Assembly (NCBI RefSeq): GCF_001676875.1
Contig: NZ_JYKA01000009.1
Span: 1 to 64,000 of the forward strand
Direction of reading: 5' to 3'
Length of the DNA stretch: 64,000 nucleotides
Source of the DNA: Chromobacterium subtsugae
Lineage (GTDB): Bacteria > Pseudomonadota > Gammaproteobacteria > Burkholderiales > Chromobacteriaceae
Of the stretch, positions 25,811 to 33,383 are shown piece after piece. Every line of letters begins with the position of its first letter. Position 1 is the stretch's first letter. The notes under the pieces are model-generated. The model saw nothing but the letters and a program-made list of their open reading frames with translations, was not told the DNA's origin and ran no database searches. The translations under genes and the position numbers were made by a program.

Positions 25811-27361
25811 ATGACGTATGAGCGCAAGAGCGTGATGCAATTGGACGGCGTCTGGAACGACACCATGCTGTGGTATGCCAAAGCCGTCCGCGAGATGATG
25901 CGCCGCCCGATCACGGATCCGACCAGCTGGCGCTTTCAAGCCGCCATGCATGGCTTCGACCGCGCCTTATGGGAGGATGCCGGCTATCTGGAGCCCGACG
26001 AAAAGCTTCCGCACCAAACCCATTGGAACCAGTGCCAACATCAAAGCTGGTATTTCCTGCCCTGGCATCGCGGCTACATCGCGGCCTTTGAAGCCATCGT
26101 CCGCGATGCCATCGTCAAGCTAGGTGGGCCGGCCGACTGGGCGCTGCCGTACTGGAACTACAGCGACGACGACAACGATTTCACCCGGATGCTGCCGCAG
26201 TGTTTCAGCCAGCGCACGCTGCCGGATGGGGCGCCCAATCCGCTTTGGGTAGAGCGCCGGTACGGAGAATATACCGTTGAGGGACGCATCGTTCTGCGCC
26301 GCGACCTGGTGAATCTGCAAGCCTTGGATGACGCGATGTTCACCAGCCCCAGCGGAAAAGAGTCTGTGCTCAGCGGATTCGGCGGACCGTGCTCCAAATT
26401 CCGCCATAGCCGGCGCGGCTGGAGCGGCGGGCTGGAAAACAAGCCTCACAACGGAGTGCACAACGCCATCGGCGGCACCAACCCCGCCAATAACCATATC
26501 GCCGGTTTGATGAGTTCCCCCATCACCGCGGCCCTGGACCCCGTATTCTGGATCCACCATGCGAACATCGACCGCTTATGGCAAGTCTGGCTGGACATGA
26601 AAGACCGCGGCCACCATAACCCCGAAGACGACAACTGGCTGTATGGCCCGCCGCAAAAATCCGATCATAAAACCTTCGTGATGTACCAGCCGGATGGCAG
26701 CCACTATCTGTTCGCCCCCCATGACATGGTCGACCTGGCATCGCCCCGCCTGGACTACACCTACCAGAAATCCCACGATCCCATTCCCCCGGACAGGCTG
26801 CAGCGGCGCAGCAAGCAGTTGCGCGTCCGCGCAAGCCAGCTTGAATCGACCCAAGCAAACGCAGCGGCGTCGGTCGAATTGCTGGGCGCCAGCCAAACGG
26901 AACTGCAGTTGTCCGGGCAATCGCACCAGGCTACCGTCCGGATCGACCCGCCAAGCCATGCCAAAATGGCGCAATCCTACTTGGCTTTGGAGCAAGTTTC
27001 TGGACAAGCGTTGACGCAAGACGAGCCTGACCGCGCCTTCCTGCGACTGGATGGCATCCGCACCCGGCGCAGCGATGTATTGCTGCGTGTCTTCCTCGAG
27101 CATCCGGTCGACGGCAGCCATCTGCAAGTCGGCGTGTTCTCGTTGTTCGGCGCCAATGCCGCGGCTCACGACGCGGCTGACCACGGCGATGACGGGGTCA
27201 GCGAAGTTTTCGAAATCACCGACGCCATCGATCAATGGCATCTGGACGGCCATGCCGACCTGGCAGAGCTGCGCGTGCATATCGAAAGCAACCGCCCGCT
27301 GTCCGCCGCGGAAGATGTCCGCATCGAACACATCCGGCTCTACCGGCTGGGCGGCAATTGA
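25811..27361 (+). CDS. Tyrosinase (type 3 copper monooxygenase) with C-terminal domain
   Basis: ATG 25811 (AAGGAAATGAG upstream) gives 516 residues without a signal peptide. The CuA His are seen at 47, 77 and 86 (AAMHGF, QCQHQSWYFLPWHRGY). CuB shows HNGVHN and FWIHHANIDRLW. These six His bind the copper pair that hydroxylates phenols and oxidises catechols to quinones. After about residue 330 a separate C-terminal domain follows, beta-rich and ending with a helix pair; such domains can shield the active site until maturation. Cys75 near His77 could form a thioether bridge, as in fungal tyrosinases. The stop overlaps the next ATG by one base. Confidence 0.88.
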   Translation: MTYERKSVMQLDGVWNDTMLWYAKAVREMMRRPITDPTSWRFQAAMHGFDRALWEDAGYLEPDEKLPHQTHWNQCQHQSWYFLPWHRGYIAAFEAIVRDAIVKLGGPADWALPYWNYSDDDNDFTRMLPQCFSQRTLPDGAPNPLWVERRYGEYTVEGRIVLRRDLVNLQALDDAMFTSPSGKESVLSGFGGPCSKFRHSRRGWSGGLENKPHNGVHNAIGGTNPANNHIAGLMSSPITAALDPVFWIHHANIDRLWQVWLDMKDRGHHNPEDDNWLYGPPQKSDHKTFVMYQPDGSHYLFAPHDMVDLASPRLDYTYQKSHDPIPPDRLQRRSKQLRVRASQLESTQANAAASVELLGASQTELQLSGQSHQATVRIDPPSHAKMAQSYLALEQVSGQALTQDEPDRAFLRLDGIRTRRSDVLLRVFLEHPVDGSHLQVGVFSLFGANAAAHDAADHGDDGVSEVFEITDAIDQWHLDGHADLAELRVHIESNRPLSAAEDVRIEHIRLYRLGGN

Positions 27362-28179
27362 TGGCAAGAATGCTGCCGGACTCTCTGTTCCGCCTGCCCT
27401 GGCCGGCTCGGCTGGCCATGGCGGCCGGCTGGCTGGGCTTGCTGTGGCGGCCGCGCGGCATGGCGGACCCCGGCTTGTGCTTTTCCAGCCCAAGCCCCGG
27501 CGCGGGCTGGCTCAGCCTGCGCGCCGCCTGGGAATTCAACTCCGCCACCGCGCTGGCGGCATCCTGGCTTTGCATGCTGTTGGCCATGATGCCGCCCTTG
27601 CTCGGCGATGCCATGGATTGGCTGAAAAGCCGGACGCTGTCCCGCCACCTCCAGCCAGCCCGCGCCGTTTTTCTATCCGCCTATCTCGCCGCATGGATGG
27701 CGGCCGGCGCGGCGATCTGCGCATTGGCGATGTTGTTGCAAGCCTTTTCTCCCGCCGGTGGCCCGCTTTTCCTTGCAGCTGCGGCGACACTGGCATGGCA
27801 GGCGTCGCCAGCCAAACGTCTCAGTCTGGCCCAATGCCACCGCCCGCCGCCACTCGCCACTTTCGGCATCCGCGCGTATGCCAGTTGGACGCACTATGGC
27901 TTCCGCCATGGATTTTGGTGCGTGGCTTCGTGTTGGACGTGGATGCTGTTGCCCATGACCCACGCCTACCTCCACTGGCCGTTGATGCTGTTCGCCGCGC
28001 TTTTTGTCTGGCGCGAAAGGCTGGCTCCGCTCCCCGCGCCGGGCTGGCGCTGGCCACTGGCGTTAAGGCCGCGCCGCGCCGCCGCCATTCCGCGCCTGAG
28101 TCAGCTGCAGCCGCCCGATCCGAAACCCTTTCCTCGGGAAGATCAGCGGATGTCGCCTCCGCGCCCCGCCCTGCGTTAG
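27361..28179 (+). CDS. DUF2182 integral membrane protein
   Basis: ATG 27361 shares a base with the tyrosinase stop (TGATG), giving 272 residues with six or so hydrophobic helices. The segment SWLCMLLAMMPPLLGDAMDWL carries the W-M-AM-P signature of DUF2182, a family called predicted metal-binding membrane proteins. Later helices hold HYGFRHGFWCVASCWTWMLLPM, with His and Cys that could bind a metal. Direct coupling to the tyrosinase suggests it helps copper supply or assembly of that enzyme, which is inference. The C-terminal 40 residues are polar and probably cytoplasmic. Confidence 0.7.
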   Translation: MARMLPDSLFRLPWPARLAMAAGWLGLLWRPRGMADPGLCFSSPSPGAGWLSLRAAWEFNSATALAASWLCMLLAMMPPLLGDAMDWLKSRTLSRHLQPARAVFLSAYLAAWMAAGAAICALAMLLQAFSPAGGPLFLAAAATLAWQASPAKRLSLAQCHRPPPLATFGIRAYASWTHYGFRHGFWCVASCWTWMLLPMTHAYLHWPLMLFAALFVWRERLAPLPAPGWRWPLALRPRRAAAIPRLSQLQPPDPKPFPREDQRMSPPRPALR

Positions 28180-28242
28180 TATGCCGAGGTATCGCCGCGC
28201 GGCGGGCGTCCGCCGCGCGCATCCATCCAGGAGGAGCAAACG

Positions 28243-28665
28243 ATGAGCCTCTTCTCCGCTTCGCGCGAAATCGCCGCCGGCGTGGACCAGGTATTCGCCG
28301 CCATCAGCGCGCCGGAACGGCTGGCGCGCTGGTGGGGCCCGGACGGGTTCAGCAACCGTTTCGAGACATGCGACTTCCGGCCCGGCGGCCGCTGGGTTTT
28401 CACCATGCACGGCCCGGACGGCAAGCATTACCCCAATGAAAACGTGTTCGTGGAAATCGATGCGCCGCGCAAAGTGGTGGTGGAGCACGTCGGCCAGCCG
28501 AAATACCGGCTGACGCTGACCCTGACGCCCACGCCGGCCGGCACGCGGGTGAACTGGGCGCAGCAGTTTGAAAGCGCGGAGCTGGCCGAACGCATGGCGC
28601 CCATAGTCATCCCCGCCAACGAGCAAAACCTGGACCGGCTCCAGGCCGAAGTTCTGCGTTCCTGA
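28243..28665 (+). CDS. SRPBCC (AHSA1-like) domain protein
   Basis: ATG 28243 lies behind AGGAGGAG. The 140-residue protein is a single START/Bet v1-like domain of the AHSA1 subfamily, with the opening SREIAAGVDQVFAAISAPERLARWWGPDGF, the GGRWVFTMHGPDG turn and the late helix EQNLDRLQAEVL. These domains form a deep ligand-binding cavity; many are stress or solvent-related proteins of unknown ligand. It stands alone between the copper gene pair and the acylphosphatase-like gene, 63 bp after DUF2182. Confidence 0.8.
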   Translation: MSLFSASREIAAGVDQVFAAISAPERLARWWGPDGFSNRFETCDFRPGGRWVFTMHGPDGKHYPNENVFVEIDAPRKVVVEHVGQPKYRLTLTLTPTPAGTRVNWAQQFESAELAERMAPIVIPANEQNLDRLQAEVLRS

Positions 28666-28695
28666 TCCCCCTCACCCCCGCCATAGGAAACCGAT

Positions 28696-29214
28696 ATGAA
28701 GCTCATCGCCCGCGCCCTTGTTCCTTCCCTGCTCCTGGCCGCCCTTGCCGGCTCCGCCCAGGCCGCGCCATTGCAGGCCATAGACGGCACCGCCAGCGGC
28801 AAGGTGCAAAAAGTGGGCTTTCGCGCGATGATCCTCAAGCAGGCCATCCAAGACAATCTGGCCGGCAGCGCGAAAAACACCGATGCCGGCACCGTCCTGT
28901 TCAGCCTGCAAGGCAAGGACAGCCGGCTGCAGGACGCGCTGAAACGCATAGCGCAAGGCACGGCCAAATCGGCGGACGTGAAGATTGCCACCACGGACGG
29001 CAAGCCGGTTCCCGGCCTGCGCTCCTTCACGGTGGTGGGCTGGACCTCCACCAGCCGCGGCATCAGCAAGCCCTACAACCTGGTGTTCACGCTGCGCGAC
29101 GACGACAAGAAAGTGTCGAAAAAAGAAGCGAAGCGCGAGTTCTACCATATTCTGCAAACCACGCTGGACCCGCAGGACTGGCAAAAAGCCGAAGCCGGCT
29201 GCCAGGGCAACTAA
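28696..29214 (+). CDS. Periplasmic acylphosphatase-like protein
   Basis: The 172-residue protein has a clear signal peptide (LVPSLLLAALAGSAQA) and then an acylphosphatase-like fold. GKVQKVGFR matches the family motif GxVQGVGFR with the catalytic Arg, and the Asn in AKNTDAGTV takes the place of the catalytic Asn. Normal acylphosphatases are 90-residue cytosolic enzymes that split acyl phosphates. Export, the Lys in place of Gly in the loop and a C-terminal extension of about 80 residues (VVGWTSTSRG, EFYHILQTTLDPQDW) are unusual. It might be a binding protein rather than an enzyme. Confidence 0.65.
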   Translation: MKLIARALVPSLLLAALAGSAQAAPLQAIDGTASGKVQKVGFRAMILKQAIQDNLAGSAKNTDAGTVLFSLQGKDSRLQDALKRIAQGTAKSADVKIATTDGKPVPGLRSFTVVGWTSTSRGISKPYNLVFTLRDDDKKVSKKEAKREFYHILQTTLDPQDWQKAEAGCQGN

Positions 29215-29295
29215 GCGGATGCGGCTCCGCTATCTGAACACTTCGGTCCCCGGCCTTCGGGCAAACGGAACGCCTCGGCGCACGAAAGCCGCGCC

Positions 29296-30138
29296 ATGAA
29301 AGCGCCGTATCGCAAGGGTATCCGCATCGCCGCGCTGCTGGCCTTGCTTTGGCTGGGATGGCAGGTGGCGCAGCGGCTGGTGATCCTACAGCCCTCGCGA
29401 CAGGTAAGCGTCACCCCGCGCGACTACGGCGTGCCGTTCAGCGAAAGCTGGCTGGATGCGCCAGCCGGCGGCGCCACCCGCGCCGGCCGGGTGCATGTCT
29501 GGTGGCTGCCCGCTCCCAGCGCCGCGGCGCCGGCGGTGCTGTATCTGCACGGCAATGAAAGCACGCTGTCCACCGACATCGGGCTGATCCTCAGCCTGCG
29601 CCAGGCCGGCTTCGCGGTGATGGCGATAGACTACCGCGGCTACGGCCAGGGCGCGCTGCGCCTGCCCAGCGAAACCTCGGTCTATATCGACGCCCGGCTG
29701 GCCTGGGCCCACTTCCTGTCGCAAACGCCGCAGGCCTCGCGCCGCCTGCTGTACGGCCATTCTATGGGCAGCGCCATCGCGATAGAACTGGCGCGCGAAG
29801 CGCCGCGCCTGGATGCGCTGGTGGTGGACGGCGCCTTCACCTCCGCCGCCGACGTCGCCCGCTACATGACTTCGGACTGGCTGCCGTTCTCCCGCCTGCT
29901 GCGCCAGCAGTTTCTGTCCCAAGACAAGATAGAAGAACTGAAAATGCCGCAGTTGTTCATCCACTGCACGGCGGACGAGGTCATTCCGGTGGCGCTGGGC
30001 ATGCGCCTGTACGGCCTGAGCACCGCGCCCAAGCGGCAGCTGCTGATCGAGGGCGGCGACCACGACCATTGCTACCGCGCCGCGCCCGAACGCTGGCGCA
30101 AGGCGCTGCGGCAAATCGGCGGGCTGGAGGCGGGCTGA
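29296..30138 (+). CDS. Membrane-anchored alpha/beta hydrolase
   Basis: The 280-residue protein has an N-terminal hydrophobic anchor (IAALLALLWLGWQVAQRLVIL) followed by an alpha/beta hydrolase domain. LYLHGNEST forms the oxyanion region, GHSMGSA holds the nucleophile Ser, and the Asp in HCTADEVIP and His in GGDHDHCY complete the triad. This resembles BEM46/YtmA-type serine hydrolases that face the periplasm. The substrate is unknown. It follows the acylphosphatase-like gene by 81 bp and may be co-transcribed with it. Confidence 0.8.
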   Translation: MKAPYRKGIRIAALLALLWLGWQVAQRLVILQPSRQVSVTPRDYGVPFSESWLDAPAGGATRAGRVHVWWLPAPSAAAPAVLYLHGNESTLSTDIGLILSLRQAGFAVMAIDYRGYGQGALRLPSETSVYIDARLAWAHFLSQTPQASRRLLYGHSMGSAIAIELAREAPRLDALVVDGAFTSAADVARYMTSDWLPFSRLLRQQFLSQDKIEELKMPQLFIHCTADEVIPVALGMRLYGLSTAPKRQLLIEGGDHDHCYRAAPERWRKALRQIGGLEAG

Positions 30139-30213
30139 ACTCGCTCTCCAGCAGCCGGCGGCAAGCCACCGCGCACCTTGGCCTGCGACCCGCCGAACGT
30201 GACCATCCACTGG

Positions 30214-30242
30214 CAGGAATTGACAGCTTAATGTCATTCCTG
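30214..30242. promoter_or_regulatory. Operator-like palindrome upstream of the DJ-1 lipoprotein gene
   Basis: CAGGAATTGACA and TGTCATTCCTG are inverted copies around GCTTAA, with one extra T in the left arm. The site ends 52 bp before the start codon, in a promoter position. The AraC-type regulator two genes away is a candidate binder. Confidence 0.5.
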
Positions 30243-30250
30243 TCTGATCC

Positions 30251-30285
30251 TCCGGCATCGATAATGCAAATGTTATCGATCCGGA
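30251..30285 (+). promoter_or_regulatory. Long palindrome covering the ribosome site of the DJ-1 lipoprotein gene
   Basis: TCCGGCATCGATAA and TTATCGATCCGGA form 13 paired bases with one bulged C and an 8-nt loop. The right arm ends in the GGAG ribosome site before ATG 30295, so the RNA hairpin would hide it. It could also be a protein operator. Confidence 0.5.
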
Positions 30286-30294
30286 GAATCCGAC

Positions 30295-31440
30295 ATGTCC
30301 ACTCCCGCCCCCCGTTCCGGCCTCGGCGCATGGGTTGCCGCCCTTGCCCTGCTAGGCGGCTGCGCGTCCGCGCCGCAGGCTTCAAACGGTTTCGCCGACG
30401 CGGACGGCAAGCTGCCGTCCTATCAGCCCCGCCCTGGACATGAGCGGCCGCTGATCGCGGTTTTCGGCGAAAACAGCGGCACGGAACTCAGCGATTTCAC
30501 GGTGCCTTACGGCGTGCTGTCCGAATCCGGCGCCGCCGACGTGGTGGCGGTATCCACGCGGCCGGGGCCGATCGCCACCTTCACCGACATGGGCAAGCCC
30601 GGTTTCCGCATCTTGGGGCAGGCGACGCTGGCGGCATTCGACGCCAGCCACCCGGACGGCGCCGACTACGTCATCGTCCCGGCCCTGCGCGAAACGCCGG
30701 AAGCGCTCAGTTGGCTGGCGCTTCAGGCCGGCAAGGGCGCAACCCTGGTCAGCATCTGCAACGGCGGCATGGTCGTGGCCGATACCGGCCTGATGGCCGG
30801 CAGGCGCGCCACCGCGCATTGGTCCACCGAGGCGCACCGGCTGGAGCATCACGCCGCCGTGCGCTGGGTGAGAAACGCGCGCTATGTGGCCGACGGCAAC
30901 TGGATTTCGACCGCCGGCGTCAGCGCCGCCCTGCCCGCCTCGCTGGCGCTGGTGGAAGCCATCGCCGGAACGGAGCGCGCGCAGGCCCTGGCGCGCCAGC
31001 TGGGAAGCGGCGGCTGGAGCGCCAGGCACGACAGCGACGCATTCCATCCCCAGCCCGGCGTGAATCTGCTGCCGCTGGCCCAGGTGGCCTATCTCAATCG
31101 CTGGCTGCACGCGGGCGATGCCTACGCGCTGCCCGCCGCCGACGGCGCGGACGAAACCACCCTGGCGCTGACGCTGGACGCGTATTCGTCCACCGGCCGC
31201 AGCCGCGCCTACCTGACGGCGGCGGCCGACACCCCGCTGCGCACGCGGCATGGCCTCTTCGTTTTGCCCGACCGCGTCCAGGGCGCGGCCGACGCTCCCG
31301 CCAGCGCCCTGCCCGCCATCGACGGACTACCGCCGGGCCAGGCGCTGGACCGGGCGCTGGACGGCATCGCCGCGCGCTATGGCCGCGCCACCGCGCGCGG
31401 CGTCGCGCTGGTATTCGAGTACCCCGACTTTCAGGAGTGA
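30295..31440 (+). CDS. DJ-1/PfpI-like lipoprotein
   Basis: The 381-residue protein has a signal sequence ending in the lipobox LLGGC, so it is probably anchored in the envelope. Residues 50-230 form a DJ-1/PfpI (class I glutaminase amidotransferase-like) domain with the nucleophile elbow VSICNGGMV (Cys about 154) and the later TAHWSTEAHRLE and STAGVSA blocks. It is closest to the ligand-sensing half of GlxA-type regulators rather than to proteases. The last 130 residues are a second, mixed region. It comes just before a GlxA-type AraC regulator (10-bp gap), which suggests that the two form a sensor pair. Confidence 0.8.
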   Translation: MSTPAPRSGLGAWVAALALLGGCASAPQASNGFADADGKLPSYQPRPGHERPLIAVFGENSGTELSDFTVPYGVLSESGAADVVAVSTRPGPIATFTDMGKPGFRILGQATLAAFDASHPDGADYVIVPALRETPEALSWLALQAGKGATLVSICNGGMVVADTGLMAGRRATAHWSTEAHRLEHHAAVRWVRNARYVADGNWISTAGVSAALPASLALVEAIAGTERAQALARQLGSGGWSARHDSDAFHPQPGVNLLPLAQVAYLNRWLHAGDAYALPAADGADETTLALTLDAYSSTGRSRAYLTAAADTPLRTRHGLFVLPDRVQGAADAPASALPAIDGLPPGQALDRALDGIAARYGRATARGVALVFEYPDFQE

Positions 31441-31450
31441 GCTGCCAACC

Positions 31451-32461
31451 ATGATCCATCCGCCCACCTCTTTGCGCGTTGTCGTGCTGGCGCACGACGA
31501 TATGAATCTGCTCGATCTGACCGGGCCGGTGCAAACGCTGTTCACCGCCAGCCGGCGCCGCGGCGACGGCCCGCCCTTGTACGAGGTGATAACCGCTTCC
31601 GAGCACGGCGGCCTGATCGCCACCAGCTCCGGCCTCCAGGTGATGACGACGGCGCTGGCCGCGCTGGACGACATGCCTATCGACACCTTGATCGCGCCCG
31701 GCGGCTGCAAGGGCCGGGAATACCGGGCGTCTCCCGGGCTGGTCGAATGGGTGCGCCTGCGCGCCGGCTCGGCGCGGCGGCTGTGCTCGGTGTGCACCGG
31801 CGCCTTTTTGCTCGCCGAAGCGGGCTTGCTGGACGGGCGGCGGGTGGCCACGCATTGGGAATGGGCCGGACGCCTGCAGGAGCGGCATCCGGCGCTGCGC
31901 GTCGATCCGGACAAGATCTTCATCCGCGACGGCTCGGTCTGGACCTCGGCCGGGGTGACGGCCGGCATCGACCTGACGCTGGCCTTGATAGAAGAGGACT
32001 ACGGCCACCAGGCGGCGATAGAGACCGCGCGCCAGCTGGTGATGTTCATCAAGCGTTCCGGCGGCCAGTCGCAGTTCAGCGCGCCCTTCGCGGCCCAGGC
32101 GGCCGCCTGCGGCCGTTTCGCCGAACTGCACGCCTGGGTGGCGGCCAATCTTGCCGCGGACTTGCGGGTGGAACGCCTGGCCGCGGCCGCCGGCATGTCG
32201 CCGCGCACCTTCGCCCGCGTCTACGCCGCCCAAACCGGGCAGACGCCGGCCAAGATGGTGGAGGCCATCCGCCTGGAAGCCGCCTGCCGCTCCCTGGAGG
32301 AAACCGCCTTGCCGCTCAAACGCGTCGCCGCGCTGAGCGGCCATGTGGACGAACAGAACCTGCGGCGAGTGCTGTTGCGGCGGCTGGGCATCACGCCCAG
32401 CCAGTACCGCAGCCGCTTTTCCGCCCACGGCGCCCCCGCCCCGGCCGGCGACGCGCCCTGA
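31451..32461 (+). CDS. GlxA-family AraC-type transcriptional regulator
   Basis: ATG 31451 (10 bp after the lipoprotein stop) gives 336 residues. Residues 5-185 are a DJ-1-like domain with Cys in LCSVCTGAFLLAEAGLLDGRR and STAGVTAGIDL-type elements. Residues 225-325 are the AraC DNA-binding domain with two helix-turn-helix units (LAAAAGMSPRTFARVYA and VAALSGHVDEQNLRRVL, then GITPSQYR). Such regulators sense small amines or unknown ligands. It probably controls the lipoprotein gene in front of it and itself, through the palindromes at 30214-30285. Confidence 0.88.
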   Translation: MIHPPTSLRVVVLAHDDMNLLDLTGPVQTLFTASRRRGDGPPLYEVITASEHGGLIATSSGLQVMTTALAALDDMPIDTLIAPGGCKGREYRASPGLVEWVRLRAGSARRLCSVCTGAFLLAEAGLLDGRRVATHWEWAGRLQERHPALRVDPDKIFIRDGSVWTSAGVTAGIDLTLALIEEDYGHQAAIETARQLVMFIKRSGGQSQFSAPFAAQAAACGRFAELHAWVAANLAADLRVERLAAAAGMSPRTFARVYAAQTGQTPAKMVEAIRLEAACRSLEETALPLKRVAALSGHVDEQNLRRVLLRRLGITPSQYRSRFSAHGAPAPAGDAP

Positions 32462-32485
32462 GTCGCCAACCGGGGCGCCGCGCGC

Positions 32486-33337
32486 TCAGTAGGTGTAAAA
32501 GCCCTTGCCCGACTTGCGGCCCAGATGGCCGGCATCCACCATGCTCCGCATCAACGGGCATACCCGGTATTTCGAATCCTGGAATACCTGGTAGAGCACG
32601 TCCAGCGAGTTCACCACCGTGTCGACGCCGATCAGATCGGCGGTTTCCAGCGGACCCATCTTGTGGCCGAAGCACTCCCTGAAAATGGCGTCCACATCGG
32701 CCGGACGGGCGATGCCGTCCTGGATGGAAAACGCCGCCTCGTTCATGAACAGATGGGAAATCCGGTTGGAGACGAAACCGGGGCCGTCCTTCACCACCAC
32801 TGATTTCTTGCCCAGCAGCGCCAGCATTTCCAGGCAGCGGTCCCGGGTTTGCTCGGTGGTGTTGAGGCCGACGATGACCTCGACGGTGTGCTTCATGTAA
32901 ACCGGGTTCATGAAGTGCACGCCTATCACCTGCTCCGGCGTCTTGTGGAAGGAGCCCAGCTTGGTGATGGGAATGCAGGAGGTGTTGGCGGCCAGCACCG
33001 CGTGGGGCGCGATGAAATCGGCCATGCGCTGGTACAGCGCCTGCTTCAGCTCGATGTTCTCCGGGATGTTTTCCACCACGAAGTCGCAGCCGGACAACGC
33101 CTCCAGTTCCGTCGACCAGGTGATGGCGGCCAGGATGTCATCCGGCTTCCGGCCCTTGGCCAGCGGGCTGAACAGGGGCGCGTAGCCGGCGGTTTCCCGC
33201 ACCCGGGCCTGGCTCTGCTCGCAAGATGGCAAGTCTTTCTCTATCACCACCACGTCCTGGCCGCGCAGCGCGCAATCGAAAGCCAGGCTGGAGCCGATGT
33301 TGCCGCCGCCGACCACGGCCACTTTAAGCTTTGTCAT
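32486..33337 (-). CDS. 3-hydroxyacyl-CoA dehydrogenase family protein of the NRPS-PKS cluster
   Basis: The start at 33337 (MTKLK) is preferred because AAGGA lies about 7 bp upstream; the frame is open further. The 283 residues hold an NAD site (VAVVGGGNIGSSLAF), VVENIPENIELKQAL, the ANTSCIPITKL block, GVHFMNPVYMKHTVEVI and GPGFVSNRI, as in 3-hydroxybutyryl-CoA dehydrogenases. In zwittermicin, colibactin and FK520-type clusters, close relatives (ZmaD, ClbD, FkbK) oxidise ACP-bound glyceryl or seryl units to make hydroxymalonyl- or aminomalonyl-ACP extenders. A similar role is possible here, but no dedicated ACP or acyl-CoA dehydrogenase is visible in the window. It is the last gene of the cluster and ends opposite the AraC regulator. 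Confidence 0.8.
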   Translation of the reverse strand: MTKLKVAVVGGGNIGSSLAFDCALRGQDVVVIEKDLPSCEQSQARVRETAGYAPLFSPLAKGRKPDDILAAITWSTELEALSGCDFVVENIPENIELKQALYQRMADFIAPHAVLAANTSCIPITKLGSFHKTPEQVIGVHFMNPVYMKHTVEVIVGLNTTEQTRDRCLEMLALLGKKSVVVKDGPGFVSNRISHLFMNEAAFSIQDGIARPADVDAIFRECFGHKMGPLETADLIGVDTVVNSLDVLYQVFQDSKYRVCPLMRSMVDAGHLGRKSGKGFYTY

Positions 33338-33383
33338 AATCATGTCCTTATTGCTGTGTTTGAGAAGCGTGCGCAACGGCCGC

